Of a stretch of DNA of 64,000 nucleotides, positions 1 through 8,690 are shown piece after piece. Location of the stretch: the NCBI RefSeq assembly GCF_014189455.1, contig NZ_CP050296.1, positions 1,903,501 through 1,967,500 on the forward strand, read 5' to 3'. The notes under the pieces are model-generated. The model did not search any database. It was not told where the DNA came from and saw only the letters and a list, made by a program, of their open reading frames with translations. The stretch comes from Mesorhizobium huakuii. GTDB lineage: Bacteria; Pseudomonadota; Alphaproteobacteria; Rhizobiales; Rhizobiaceae. Numbering within the stretch: the first letter of the stretch is position 1; each line of letters starts with the position of its first letter. Made by a program: the position numbers and the translations under genes.

Positions 1-794
1 CCTTCGCCTCGCGCGAAATGCCGATGCCCTATGGCTGGGGCACCGGCGGCGTCCAGGTCACCGCCTCGATCATCGGCCCAGACGATGTGCTGAAGGTCAT
101 CGACCAGGGCGCCGACGACACCACAAACGCGGTCTCCATCCGTGCCTTCTTCAAGAAGGTCGCCAATGTCGCTGTCACCACCGACACCGCCAGCGCCACC
201 ATCATCCAAACCCGCCACCGCATCCCCGAACACCCGCTCACCGCGGGCCAGGTGCTGGTCTACCAGGTGCCGATCCCCGAGCCGCTGCGCTTCCTCGAGC
301 CGCGCGAGACCGAAACGCGCAAGATGCATGCGCTGGAGGAATACGGCCTCATGCATGTGAAGCTCTACGAGGACATCGCCAAGCACGGCCGCATCGCCAC
401 CACCTATGCCTATCCGGTGAAGGTCGAGGGCCGCTATGTGATGGATCCCTCGCCGACACCGAAATTCGACAATCCCAAGATGCACCGGTCACCGGCCTTG
501 CAGCTGTTCGGCGCCGGCCGCGAGAAGCGCATCTACGCGGTGCCGCCCTTCACCGAAGTCGTCAGCCTCGACTTCGAGGATCATCCGTTCGAGGTGCAGA
601 CCTTCGATCAACCCTGCGCGCTGTGCGCGGCCGAGAACGTCTATCTCGACGAGGTCATCCTCGACGACCATGGCGGCCACATGTTCGTCTGCTCCGACAC
701 CGACCATTGCGAAAAGCGGCGGGCCGACGGCCATCGCGGTCATCTTGCCCCGGAAACCCATTCTGTCTCGGAAAAAATGGAGCCGGCACAATGA
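1..794 (+). CDS. phnJ: Alpha-D-ribose 1-methylphosphonate 5-phosphate C-P lyase (5' end outside window)
   Basis: Radical-SAM-type C-P lyase that cleaves the carbon-phosphorus bond of ribose-1-alkylphosphonate 5-phosphate in the cytoplasmic PhnGHIJK complex. The frame is open from base 3 and begins inside the conserved MPMPYGWGTGG stretch, so the true start lies upstream. The iron-sulfur and catalytic cysteines are intact: CALC (codons at 615-626) is followed 21 residues later by a Cys and 5 residues after that by another. This is the C-x2-C-x21-C-x5-C spacing of E. coli PhnJ. The stop overlaps the phnK start (ATGA), so the genes are translationally coupled. phnGHI are presumably just upstream. 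Confidence 0.96.
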   Translation, partial: FASREMPMPYGWGTGGVQVTASIIGPDDVLKVIDQGADDTTNAVSIRAFFKKVANVAVTTDTASATIIQTRHRIPEHPLTAGQVLVYQVPIPEPLRFLEPRETETRKMHALEEYGLMHVKLYEDIAKHGRIATTYAYPVKVEGRYVMDPSPTPKFDNPKMHRSPALQLFGAGREKRIYAVPPFTEVVSLDFEDHPFEVQTFDQPCALCAAENVYLDEVILDDHGGHMFVCSDTDHCEKRRADGHRGHLAPETHSVSEKMEPAQ

Positions 795-1567
795 CCGACG
801 AACCGCTGCTGCGCGTCTCGGCGCTCTCCAAATTCTACGGCTCGCGCGTCGGCTGCGACAACGTCTCCTTCGACCTGTGGCCGGGCGAAGTCCTGGCCGT
901 CGTCGGCGAATCCGGCTCTGGCAAGACGACGCTGCTGAACTGCCTGTCGACGCGACTGCTGCCTTCGTCGGGCACCGCCAGCTACCGCATGCGCGACGGC
1001 CAGTTCCGCGAGCTCTACCGCATGAGCGAGGCCGAGCGCCGCTTCCTGATGCGCACCGACTGGGGCTTTGTCCATCAGAACCCAGCCGACGGCCTGCGCA
1101 TGACCGTGTCGGCCGGCGCCAATGTCGGCGAACGGCTGATGGCGGTAGGCGACCGCCACTACGGCAAGATCCGCGCCACGGCGGTCGACTGGCTGTCGCG
1201 CGTCGAGATCGAGCAAGACCGCATCGACGACGAGCCGCGCGCCTTTTCCGGCGGCATGCGCCAGCGCCTGCAGATCGCCCGCAACCTCGTCACCGGCCCA
1301 CGGCTGGTGTTCATGGATGAGCCGACCGGCGGCCTCGACGTCTCGGTGCAGGCGCGCCTGCTCGACCTTTTGCGCGGACTGGTCACCGACCTCGGTCTGG
1401 CGGCAATCGTCGTCACCCACGACCTCGCCGTCGCACGGCTTCTGTCGCAGCGCATGATGGTGATGAAAGACGGCCGAGTCGTCGAAAGCGGCCTCACCGA
1501 CCGCGTGCTCGACGACCCGCGCGCGCCCTACACGCAGCTTCTCGTTTCCTCGATCCTCCAGGTGTAA
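791..1567 (+). CDS. phnK: C-P lyase complex ATP-binding subunit PhnK
   Basis: ABC-type ATPase subunit that binds the PhnGHIJ core; despite its fold it is not a transporter part. The start at 791 overlaps the phnJ stop, giving 258 aa, the usual PhnK size. Visible motifs are Walker A GESGSGKTT, signature FSGGMRQRLQIARNL and Walker B LVFMDEPTGGLD, plus the H-loop VTHDLAVARL. A longer upstream in-frame extension only runs through phnJ. It is followed after 2 bp by phnL. Confidence 0.95.
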   Translation: MTDEPLLRVSALSKFYGSRVGCDNVSFDLWPGEVLAVVGESGSGKTTLLNCLSTRLLPSSGTASYRMRDGQFRELYRMSEAERRFLMRTDWGFVHQNPADGLRMTVSAGANVGERLMAVGDRHYGKIRATAVDWLSRVEIEQDRIDDEPRAFSGGMRQRLQIARNLVTGPRLVFMDEPTGGLDVSVQARLLDLLRGLVTDLGLAAIVVTHDLAVARLLSQRMMVMKDGRVVESGLTDRVLDDPRAPYTQLLVSSILQV

Positions 1568-1569
1568 CC

Positions 1570-2277
1570 ATGCCGACGCCACTCGTTGTTTCCGACGTCG
1601 CCAAGAGCTTCACCATGCATCTGCGCGATGGCATCAAACTGCCTGTCGTCGCCGGTGTCTCGTTCTCGATCAAGGCAGGCGAATGCACTGTGCTCGGCGG
1701 CCCGTCCGGCGCCGGCAAGAGCTCGATCCTGAAAATGCTCTACGGCAACTATGCCGTCGACGAGGGCCAGATCATCGTCAGGCACGAGGATGGGCTGATC
1801 GATCTCGCCCATGCCAGTCCGCGCACAGTGCTTGCCGTACGCCGGCAAACGATCGGCTATGTCAGCCAGTTCCTGCGCACCGTGCCGCGCGTCTCGGCGC
1901 TGGATGTCGTCGCCGAGCCGCTGGTCGAGCGCGGCGAGGAGCGCGAGACAGCCAGAGGCAAGGCGCGCGCCCTGCTGGCGCAGCTCCATTTGCCGGAAAA
2001 GCTCTGGGCACTGCCGCCGGCGACCTTCTCCGGCGGCGAACAGCAGCGCGTCAACATCGCACGCGGCTTCATCACCGAGCACCCGATCCTGCTGCTCGAC
2101 GAACCGACCGCCTCGCTCGATGCCACCAACCGCGACGTTGTGATCGCACTCATCGCCGCCAAGAAGGCGGCAGGCGTCGCTCTGCTTGGCATCTTCCACG
2201 ACCATGATGTGCGCGAGGCGGTGGCCGACCGCATCATCGACGTCACCGCTTTTGCTCCGGGAAAACTCGCCGCATGA
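1570..2277 (+). CDS. phnL: C-P lyase ATP-binding protein PhnL
   Basis: Second ABC-type ATPase of the C-P lyase pathway (235 aa, normal length), implicated together with PhnI, PhnG and PhnH in the first step that loads phosphonate onto ribose. Walker A is GGPSGAGKSS, the signature FSGGEQQRVNIARGF and Walker B ILLLDEPTASLD. The usual H-loop histidine appears as IFHDHD. It starts 2 bp after phnK and its stop overlaps the next start (ATGA), so it belongs to the same operon. Confidence 0.94.
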   Translation: MPTPLVVSDVAKSFTMHLRDGIKLPVVAGVSFSIKAGECTVLGGPSGAGKSSILKMLYGNYAVDEGQIIVRHEDGLIDLAHASPRTVLAVRRQTIGYVSQFLRTVPRVSALDVVAEPLVERGEERETARGKARALLAQLHLPEKLWALPPATFSGGEQQRVNIARGFITEHPILLLDEPTASLDATNRDVVIALIAAKKAAGVALLGIFHDHDVREAVADRIIDVTAFAPGKLAA

Positions 2278-2888
2278 CCATGAAATTGTCGGAGACGCCG
2301 CTGGTTCACCCAACGGCGGAGGTGCACAATTCGACGCTCGGCCGCTGGACCGAAATCGCCGAGCGCAGCCGGGTCTCGGAAAGCGAACTCGGCGACTATT
2401 CCTACATGATGCAGGACTGCGCCGTCTGGTGCGCGACGATCGGCAAGTTTGCCAACATTGCCGCCGCGGTGCGCCTCAATGCCACCAACCACCCGACCTG
2501 GCGGCCGACGCTGCACCACTTCACCTACCGCGCCTCGGACTATTGGGACGACGCCGAACACGAGAGCGAGTTCTTCGCCCAGCGCCGCGCCAAGCGCGTC
2601 ACCATCGGCCACGACACCTGGCTCGGCCACGGCTCGACCGTCCTGCCCGGCGTCACTGTCGGCGATGGTGCCGCGGTCGGTGCCGGCGCGGTGGTCTCGA
2701 AGGATGTCGCGCCCTACACCATCGTCGCCGGCGTACCGGCCAAACTGATCCGCGAACGCTTCGACCGCCGCACCGCCGAACGCTACCAGGCGCTTGCCTG
2801 GTGGGACTGGGACCATGCCAGGCTGCGTGCTTGCCTAGAGGACTTCCGTGAGCTGTCCGCCGAGGCGTTTCTGGAGAAGCATGGTTGA
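2274..2888 (+). CDS. Phosphonate-cluster hexapeptide-repeat transferase
   Basis: Left-handed beta-helix acyltransferase-like protein (204 aa) of the type regularly found in alphaproteobacterial phn clusters; its reaction is not established. Imperfect hexapeptide repeats are visible in the N-terminal third and again around VTIGHDTWLGHGSTVLPGV and VGDGAAVGAGAVVSKDVAPY, ending with a typical IVAGVPAKLIRERF segment. The start overlaps the phnL stop, which places it in the operon. By family it could be an acetyltransferase acting on an aminoalkylphosphonate or a carbonic-anhydrase-like fold; the sequence does not decide. Confidence 0.88.
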   Translation: MTMKLSETPLVHPTAEVHNSTLGRWTEIAERSRVSESELGDYSYMMQDCAVWCATIGKFANIAAAVRLNATNHPTWRPTLHHFTYRASDYWDDAEHESEFFAQRRAKRVTIGHDTWLGHGSTVLPGVTVGDGAAVGAGAVVSKDVAPYTIVAGVPAKLIRERFDRRTAERYQALAWWDWDHARLRACLEDFRELSAEAFLEKHG

Positions 2889-2945
2889 CGCGAATGGTGT
2901 TTTCATCGGACTAATAGTCACCCAACCCAGTGCCATGGAGCATAT

Positions 2946-3158
2946 GTGACCTTTATTGTCGTAATACCTCTTTTCATTGGACTTGGGTTGGTCGCGTTGG
3001 GAATTCTGGTGATTAAGCTTGCAGCTAAGCGTTGGAGGCAATCCGATGTTGGCTCTTCAGTAACGCTGATGATACTAGGTTGTATTTTGTTGACGGCGGC
3101 AATAGCCCCGCTCTATATGCTGTGGGTCCTTGCGCAACTTACAGGTAAGCCAGGCTGA
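2946..3158 (+). CDS. Small two-helix membrane protein, unknown function
   Basis: A 70-aa frame with a GTG start, not recognised as a known family. It has two clear hydrophobic segments (residues about 3-25 and 40-65) separated by a basic loop AAKRWRQ, consistent with an inner-membrane hairpin. The base composition of about 2890-3330 is much more AT-rich than the flanking phn genes and codon use differs, so this may be inserted DNA. No strong ribosome binding site is seen, so the call is tentative. The stretch 3159-3358 shows no gene. Confidence 0.4.
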   Translation: MTFIVVIPLFIGLGLVALGILVIKLAAKRWRQSDVGSSVTLMILGCILLTAAIAPLYMLWVLAQLTGKPG

Positions 3159-3370
3159 CAAGCTAAGGCTAGGAAAGCACGACAATTTGGAGGAGCGAGG
3201 TAGACCAGCGTCTTCGCATTGCAATAGATGGGCACGATACCTTTTACTGACGAGTGTCGCTTGTGTTGGCATGTCTTGCTCGCGGCTCGATATATGGTTT
3301 TGAACATTCGACAATTTCACATCCTTGACACATGACTCGGACAGGACGCCATCTCCCCAAGGAGATCGCC

Positions 3371-4081
3371 ATGCTCGACACTGTCACACCCTCACTCGCC
3401 GGGTTCTTTGCCGGCTCCAATCCGATGCCGCCGACGCATCTCGGCACGCGCTACGACACCTCAGGCAATTTTCTGACCGAGCCCGGCAACACCGTCGTCA
3501 GCCATCTCGTCAGCGGTTCGCCGTCCGAGGCTGTGGTGCTTGCGGCGCGCGACAAGATGCTGGCGATGCCCGACGCCGACCGGCTCGCCTTCACGCCCGT
3601 TTCCAGCCTGCACATGACGCTGTTCCAGGGCATCATCGAATATCGCCGCCGCTTGCCCTACTGGCCGCAGGACGTGCCGCTCGACACCAGCATCGATGCG
3701 ATGACCCGGCTCTATCTGGAACGGCTGAAAGGTTTCGAGGGCCTTGGCCCGTTCAACATCAAGGTGGTCGAAATCGTGCCGACCGGCCTTGCCGTGGCCG
3801 GCGCGACCGACGAGGACGTGCGCATCATGCGTCAATGGCGCGATGCGCTGGCGGTGCCGTTCGGCTACCGGCACCCCGATCACGACGCTTATGTCTTCCA
3901 CATCACCTTCGCCTATCAGATCCAGCGTCTGGCAGACGACAGGGCAGCGGCATGGCAGGCGCTGTTCGACGATAGCCTCGCCCTTTTCGCAAGGCAGGCG
4001 CCGGTGATCGAGATCAAGGCGCCCGCCTTCTGCGCCTTCCGCGACATGAAGCATTTCGAGGAATTGCTGGTGCTCGGCTGA
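3371..4081 (+). CDS. DUF1868-like 2H phosphoesterase
   Basis: 236-aa protein with the two H-x-T/S-hydrophobic motifs of the 2H phosphoesterase superfamily, HMTLFQG and HITFAYQ, about 100 residues apart, and the GNTVVSHL segment typical of DUF1868-type proteins. Members hydrolyse cyclic phosphodiesters or are uncharacterised. The start at 3371 is chosen because AAGGAG lies 6 bp upstream; an in-frame ATG at 3332 has no such site. It sits between the C-P lyase genes and phnC, where rhizobial clusters often carry another 2H-type protein (DUF1045). It may act on a cyclic ribose phosphate intermediate, which is an inference. Confidence 0.8.
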   Translation: MLDTVTPSLAGFFAGSNPMPPTHLGTRYDTSGNFLTEPGNTVVSHLVSGSPSEAVVLAARDKMLAMPDADRLAFTPVSSLHMTLFQGIIEYRRRLPYWPQDVPLDTSIDAMTRLYLERLKGFEGLGPFNIKVVEIVPTGLAVAGATDEDVRIMRQWRDALAVPFGYRHPDHDAYVFHITFAYQIQRLADDRAAAWQALFDDSLALFARQAPVIEIKAPAFCAFRDMKHFEELLVLG

Positions 4082-4128
4082 ATGCCTGCAAAGCGTGCCG
4101 GCTGTCGCGCCTGTGGAGCGTAACAAAA

Positions 4129-4147
4129 CTGACATGGTGGCGACACG
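4129..4147 (-). promoter_or_regulatory. Weak candidate Pho box upstream of phnC
   Basis: Read on the minus strand, two TGTC-containing half-sites (TGTCG and TGTCA) lie 11 bp apart, the spacing of PhoB direct repeats. Matches to the CTGTCAT consensus are only 4-5 of 7 each. phnC is a known type of PhoB target, and the 132-bp gap before phnC is the natural promoter place, but the motif is weak. Confidence 0.25.
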
Positions 4148-4213
4148 GCAGGTTCATGTGGCTGCGCTAGGCGAATGCCTGACGATCAATAAGGTCCGGA
4201 CTGGAACCTGCTC

Positions 4214-5071
4214 ATGTCAGCAAGCTCTGCCACGCTCGAAATCCGCGGTGTCAGCCGACGATTTGGCAAGAACACCGCCGTCAGCGACGTCAACATCTCG
4301 ATCCCGCAGGGTCAGATGGTCGGCGTCATCGGCCGTTCGGGCGCCGGCAAATCGACCCTTCTTCGCATGATCAACCGTCTTGTCGACCCCAGCCAGGGGT
4401 CGATTTTTTTTGACGGCGCCGAGGTCTCCCAGCTGCGTGGCTCACCGCTGCGGCGATGGCAGCGCGACTGCGCCATGATCTTCCAGCAGTTCAACCTGGT
4501 GCCGCGCCTCGACGTGCTGACCAATGTGCTGCTTGGCAAACTGAACCACCGTTCGACCCTGTCCAACCTGCTCGGCATGTTCTCGCGCGCCGAATGCGCC
4601 GAGGCCGTCGCCGCGCTCGAGCGGCTCGACATCGCCCGCACCGCACTTCAGCCCGCCGGCACCTTGTCCGGCGGACAGCAGCAACGCGTCGCCATCGCCC
4701 GTGCCCTGATGCAGCAGCCCAAGGTGATCCTCGCCGACGAGCCGATCGCCTCGCTCGACCCGCTCAACGCCAAGGTGGTGATGGATTCGCTGCAGGACAT
4801 CAATCTGCGCGAAGGCATCACCGTCGTCACCAATCTGCATACGCTGGATACCGCCCGCGCCTATTGCAACCGCATTATCGGCATGGCCGCCGGCAAGGTC
4901 GTCTTCGATGGCCCGCCCGAAGAACTCAATCGCGAGGCCGTTCGCCTCGTCTACGGCGCCGACAGCAATGGCGCAGAGATATCGGAGACCATCACCTCCA
5001 CAAGCGTTGCCTTCAAGCAAAAGATCGCTGCATCCGCCGGACCGCTCGAACCTGCATTCCCAGGTTACTGA
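4214..5071 (+). CDS. phnC: Phosphonate ABC transporter ATP-binding protein PhnC
   Basis: ATPase of the phosphonate import system at the inner membrane. 285 aa with Walker [11 protein letters not shown]-loop [14 protein letters not shown], signature [15 protein letters not shown], Walker [14 protein letters not shown] and the PhnC-typical [16 protein letters not shown] region. The last 35 residues are a poorly conserved tail. It starts a second transcription block after a 132-bp gap and is followed 102 bp later by phnD. Confidence 0.95.
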   Translation: MSASSATLEIRGVSRRFGKNTAVSDVNISIPQGQMVGVIGRSGAGKSTLLRMINRLVDPSQGSIFFDGAEVSQLRGSPLRRWQRDCAMIFQQFNLVPRLDVLTNVLLGKLNHRSTLSNLLGMFSRAECAEAVAALERLDIARTALQPAGTLSGGQQQRVAIARALMQQPKVILADEPIASLDPLNAKVVMDSLQDINLREGITVVTNLHTLDTARAYCNRIIGMAAGKVVFDGPPEELNREAVRLVYGADSNGAEISETITSTSVAFKQKIAASAGPLEPAFPGY

Positions 5072-5173
5072 GTTCAAGAAAGAGCGGCTCGGATCGTCCG
5101 CCCACGTCAAGGGCACTTGTCAAGATCAAGAACGCTGCCGGCGCGGGGCCGGAACTTACAGGAGAGACATCAA

Positions 5174-6082
5174 ATGTTCAGGAAGATGGTTTTCAGTGCC
5201 GTTTCGGTGCTCGCCATGGCGACCAGCATGGCCCACGCCGCCGATCTGAAGGAATTCCGCGTCGGCATCCTCGGCGGTGAAAACGAAACCGACCGGCTGC
5301 GCAACTACCAGTGCCTGGCCGACCATCTGAAGGCCGAATTCGGCTTCGAAAAGGTCTCGCTGTTCCCCGCCGCCGATTATGACGGCGTCATCCAGGGCCT
5401 GCTCGGCGGCACGCTCGACTTCGCCGAACTCGGCGCTTCGGGCTATGCCAGCGTCTATCTTAAGGATCCGAAGGCTGTCACCCCGATCCTCACCACCAAG
5501 CAGACCGATGGTTCCACCGGTTACTATTCGATCGGCCTGGCTCTGAAGACCTCGGGCATCACCGACATCAAGTCGGCCAAGGGCAAAAAGCTCGGCTATG
5601 CCGATCCGGATTCGACCTCCGGCTACCTGATCCCGCTGACGCAGATTCCGAAGACCACCGGCGCCTCGAACGAAGCCTTCTTCGCTTCGACGCAGTTCAA
5701 TGGCGGCCACGAGAACAACATCCTGGCCGTGCGCGACGGCAAGGTCGATGTCGCGGTGGATGATTCCTCCGGCATCGGCGACTTCAAGAACGGTTACACC
5801 TCCGGCACCTTCCACAAGGAAGTCGCCAAGGGCGCCGTCGACCCCAATGACTTCGTCGAAGTCTGGCGTTCGGGCCTGATCCCGAACGGCCCGCTGGTCG
5901 TGCGCACCGCGCTCGGCGACGACATGACCGCCAAGCTTGCCAACTTCTTCACGCAGCTGCCGCAGAAGGACAAGGCTTGCTTCGAAGGCGTCGAAGGCGG
6001 TGATTTCACCGGCTACGTCCCAGTGAAGCCCGACTTCTACAGCGTCATCGTCGAAGCCCGTAAGGCAGCCATCGGCGGCTAA
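5174..6082 (+). CDS. phnD: Phosphonate ABC transporter substrate-binding protein PhnD
   Basis: Periplasmic phosphonate-binding protein, 302 aa. The N-terminus has a signal peptide with cleavage expected after AHA-A (residues about 20-23), followed by LKEFRVGILGGENETDRL, a PhnD-like opening. Conserved GYYSIGLALKTSG and DSTSGYLIPL segments contribute to the ligand pocket in this family. The start at 5174 has an AGGAGAG site 8 bp upstream; an in-frame upstream extension to 5117 lacks one. A hairpin with a T-run follows the stop, which fits higher expression of the binding protein than of the permeases. Confidence 0.95.
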   Translation: MFRKMVFSAVSVLAMATSMAHAADLKEFRVGILGGENETDRLRNYQCLADHLKAEFGFEKVSLFPAADYDGVIQGLLGGTLDFAELGASGYASVYLKDPKAVTPILTTKQTDGSTGYYSIGLALKTSGITDIKSAKGKKLGYADPDSTSGYLIPLTQIPKTTGASNEAFFASTQFNGGHENNILAVRDGKVDVAVDDSSGIGDFKNGYTSGTFHKEVAKGAVDPNDFVEVWRSGLIPNGPLVVRTALGDDMTAKLANFFTQLPQKDKACFEGVEGGDFTGYVPVKPDFYSVIVEARKAAIGG

Positions 6083-6094
6083 CGGCGAAATCGG

Positions 6095-6126
6095 AAAGGG
6101 CGGTGTCTGAAAACACCGCCCTTTTT
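6095..6126 (+). terminator. Intrinsic (partial) terminator between phnD and phnE
   Basis: A 12-bp stem (6095-6106 with 6113-6124, AAAGGGCGGTGT pairing ACACCGCCCTTT), loop CTGAAA and a T-run to 6126. It lies 13 bp after the phnD stop and 13 bp before the chosen phnE start, so it probably acts as an attenuator inside the operon. Confidence 0.85.
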
Positions 6127-6138
6127 GCATCTCCGATC

Positions 6139-7110
6139 ATGACCCTTTCCGTGACAGCCGCTCCTTTGACAGCCCCTTCTGGCGCCACCCACCAGATGGC
6201 CGATGCCTGGCGACGCCAGACGTCGCTGCGCCGGTTCTACACAGTGCTTGGCGTCGGCCTGCTGCTCGCCGCGATGTTCGCCAGCATGTGGTTCGCCGAC
6301 GAGGCCAATGCCGGCCATTTCTTCGACCGGCTGCCGCATATTCTGGATTTCTTGAGCTGGCTCATCCCCAAGGACTGGAACGATGTCTGGCGGGCACTGT
6401 TCGACGTTGCCTCGCCGCATGACACCGGCACGCAGGAATTCAACTTCCCGCTCGGCCGTATCTATGTCTGGGGCGGCTTCTACATCCCCGAATATTTCGA
6501 GCTGATGATCACCACGGTCAATGTCGCCTTGGTCTCGACCTTCATCGGCTTCATCTTCGCGGTGCCGTTCTCGTTCATCGCGGCGCGCAATCTGACGCCC
6601 CATCCGCTGCTGCGGCTGATCGTCAAGCGCTTCATGGAATTGCTGCGCGCCTTTCCGGAGATCGTCATTGCCGGCCTGTTCGCGGCCATCGTCTCGATCG
6701 GCCCGATCGCCGCCATCATCGCCATCGGCCTGCATTCGATCGGCGCGCTCGGCAAGCTGTTCTACGAGATCAACGAAAACATCGACATGCGTGCCGAGGA
6801 AGGTCTGCGCGCGGTCGGCGCCAACTGGTTCGAGCGGGTGCGCTTTGCCGGCCTGCCGCAGGTGCTGCCCAACTTCATGTCCTACACGTTGCTGCGCGTC
6901 GAGATCAATGTCCGCATCTCGACCATCATCGGCGCCGTCGGCGGCGGCGGCATTGGCGAGGAATTGAAGCTCTCCATCTCGCGCGGCTTCGGCGCCAAGA
7001 CGCTGGCACTGGTGCTGCTCCTGTTCACGACCATCTTCATCATCGACCAGTTTTCCGCCTGGCTGCGCCGCAAGCTGGTCGGCGAGCAAGCCTTTATGAT
7101 GGGGGCTTAA
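6139..7110 (+). CDS. phnE: Phosphonate ABC transporter permease PhnE (first copy)
   Basis: Inner-membrane permease of the phosphonate importer, 323 aa. It has an N-terminal membrane segment near residues 25-45, a periplasmic stretch, then the conserved binding-protein-dependent permease core, with a FEVDVF-type region replaced by YEINENIDMRAEEGLRAVGA (the EAA-like loop) and the PhnE hallmark TIIGAVGGGGIGEEL. The start at 6139 is preferred because a GTG at 6103 lies within the terminator stem. It is followed 3 bp later by a second phnE. Confidence 0.93.
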   Translation: MTLSVTAAPLTAPSGATHQMADAWRRQTSLRRFYTVLGVGLLLAAMFASMWFADEANAGHFFDRLPHILDFLSWLIPKDWNDVWRALFDVASPHDTGTQEFNFPLGRIYVWGGFYIPEYFELMITTVNVALVSTFIGFIFAVPFSFIAARNLTPHPLLRLIVKRFMELLRAFPEIVIAGLFAAIVSIGPIAAIIAIGLHSIGALGKLFYEINENIDMRAEEGLRAVGANWFERVRFAGLPQVLPNFMSYTLLRVEINVRISTIIGAVGGGGIGEELKLSISRGFGAKTLALVLLLFTTIFIIDQFSAWLRRKLVGEQAFMMGA

Positions 7111-7113
7111 ACC

Positions 7114-8481
7114 ATGGCGACGATGACCGCCGAGGAGATGCTGTCGATCGAGGAGCGCTATCCCCAGGTGTTCCGGCGGCCGCTGTACAAACGCTTTGCG
7201 CCGCTCTTCCTGTTCGTCGGCATCCTGACTTACCTCATCTATGTCCTGTGGTTCTTCAGCCTGCCGCAAGTTCTGCGGGAATCACACTGGGAGCGTCTGC
7301 CGCTGTTCCTGACACAGTGGATCAGCTACGATTTGCAGCCCGAGTTCCGCCTCGACCAGCCTGAGATCACGCCAAAATACCCGCGCTTTTCCGCGCTTGG
7401 CGAAAACCCGAACCCCGACTGGGTGATCAAGAATCCGGACGGCACCTTCACCGTGCTGATCGATGGTCCAGCGAAATCCGTCACCTTCGACAAGGCGCAG
7501 GCGACGATCGTGGCCAATGGCGAGACGGTGCCGGTTGCGCTGACCAGCGGCAAGCCGGTGGCCACAGGGCCGGTACCGGACTGGATCACCGCGCATGATG
7601 ACGAGGTGGTCGCCAAGATGGGCTTCGTCGGCGAGGTGCGCGTCACCGTCGACCGCGTCAAGGTGCGCAAGCGCTTCCTCGGCTGGGCGAATTTCGTCTT
7701 CGACACACGCTCGCCCTTCTTCGGCAAATCAGCGGGAGAAGTGGTCTCGCTGATCGTGTCCGGTCCCGAGCTGAAGCCGGGCACCTCGAACCTCGCACTG
7801 GCCGGCGAAAACATCTGGAACAACGCCCAGTGGCAGCACGGCGACGTCTGGACGAAGCTTTTGCAGACCATCGTCATGGCGTTTCTGGGCACGCTGCTCG
7901 GCGGCATCGTCGCCTTCCCGCTTGCCTTCTTCGCCGCCCGCAACATCACGCCGAGCGGCGTGCTCAGCCAGGTGCTGAAGCGCTTCTTCGACTTCATGCG
8001 CTCGGTGGATATGCTGATCTGGGCGCTGTTCTTCACCCGCGCCTTCGGCCCCGGTCCGCTGGCCGGCAGTGCCGCGATCTTCTTCACCGAGATCGGCACG
8101 CTCGGCAAAACCTATTCCGAGGCGCTGGAAAACATCGACGACAAGCCGCGCGAAGGTGTGCTGTCGACCGGCGCCAACGGCCTCCTGGTGCAGCGCTACG
8201 GCGTGATGCCGGAAGTCATCCCGGTCTTCATCAGCCAGACGCTCTACCAGTGGGAATCCAACACCCGCGGCGCCACCATCATCGGCGCTGTCGGCGCCGG
8301 CGGCATCGGCCTGAAACTGTGGGAAGCGATGCGCACCAACTCCAACTGGGCCAACGTCTTCTACATGGTGCTGCTGATCCTGCTGGTCGTCTTCATCTTC
8401 GACAACATCTCCAATTTCCTGCGCCGCCGGCTGAGCCGGACGATCCACGACTACAACAGGATCCAGGCCGAGCAGGGTTAA
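7114..8481 (+). CDS. phnE: Phosphonate ABC transporter permease PhnE (second, long copy)
   Basis: Partner permease, 455 aa. The C-terminal 220 residues carry the same core as the first copy (YSEALENIDDKPREGVLSTGA loop and TIIGAVGAGGIGLKL). The N-terminal half has one membrane segment (about residues 28-50) followed by a roughly 200-residue region predicted to be extracytoplasmic. Long second PhnE proteins of this kind occur in rhizobial clusters. It ends the visible phn cluster: no phnM, phnN or phnF follows, and the next DNA is a repeat and an insertion sequence. Confidence 0.93.
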   Translation: MATMTAEEMLSIEERYPQVFRRPLYKRFAPLFLFVGILTYLIYVLWFFSLPQVLRESHWERLPLFLTQWISYDLQPEFRLDQPEITPKYPRFSALGENPNPDWVIKNPDGTFTVLIDGPAKSVTFDKAQATIVANGETVPVALTSGKPVATGPVPDWITAHDDEVVAKMGFVGEVRVTVDRVKVRKRFLGWANFVFDTRSPFFGKSAGEVVSLIVSGPELKPGTSNLALAGENIWNNAQWQHGDVWTKLLQTIVMAFLGTLLGGIVAFPLAFFAARNITPSGVLSQVLKRFFDFMRSVDMLIWALFFTRAFGPGPLAGSAAIFFTEIGTLGKTYSEALENIDDKPREGVLSTGANGLLVQRYGVMPEVIPVFISQTLYQWESNTRGATIIGAVGAGGIGLKLWEAMRTNSNWANVFYMVLLILLVVFIFDNISNFLRRRLSRTIHDYNRIQAEQG

Positions 8482-8537
8482 CCTTGTGACGCGTAAGCGC
8501 GGGCATGGTTTAGACTAGTGCCGCGCCAAGGGTCGAC

Positions 8538-8576
8538 CCCCACTCCGTCGAGCTGCGCTCGACACCTCTCCCCGAT
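8538..8576 (+). repeat. Palindromic intergenic repeat, left copy (vacant IS110 target)
   Basis: The unit reads CCCCCACTCCGTC, then the hairpin GTCGAGC-TGC-GCTCGAC, then CACCTCTCCCC (8563-8573). The same outer sequences occur in opposite orientation at 9850-9895. The 13-mer CGCGCCAAGGGTC at 8522-8534 is repeated at 9956-9968. The rest of 8482-8690 is C-rich and shows no gene. Confidence 0.75.
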
Positions 8577-8690
8577 CGACGGGGGTAGAGGAAAAGCGCC
8601 AGGCTGTCCGAGCCGACGCCTGTCCCCCTAGGCCGAGGCTTTCTTCCTCTCCTCAGCCACCAGGCTCCCCTTTCCTCTCCCCCGTCGATC

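Noticed and set aside
6103..6138. GTG start for phnE at 6103
   Set aside because: It lies inside the terminator stem and adds residues without family similarity.
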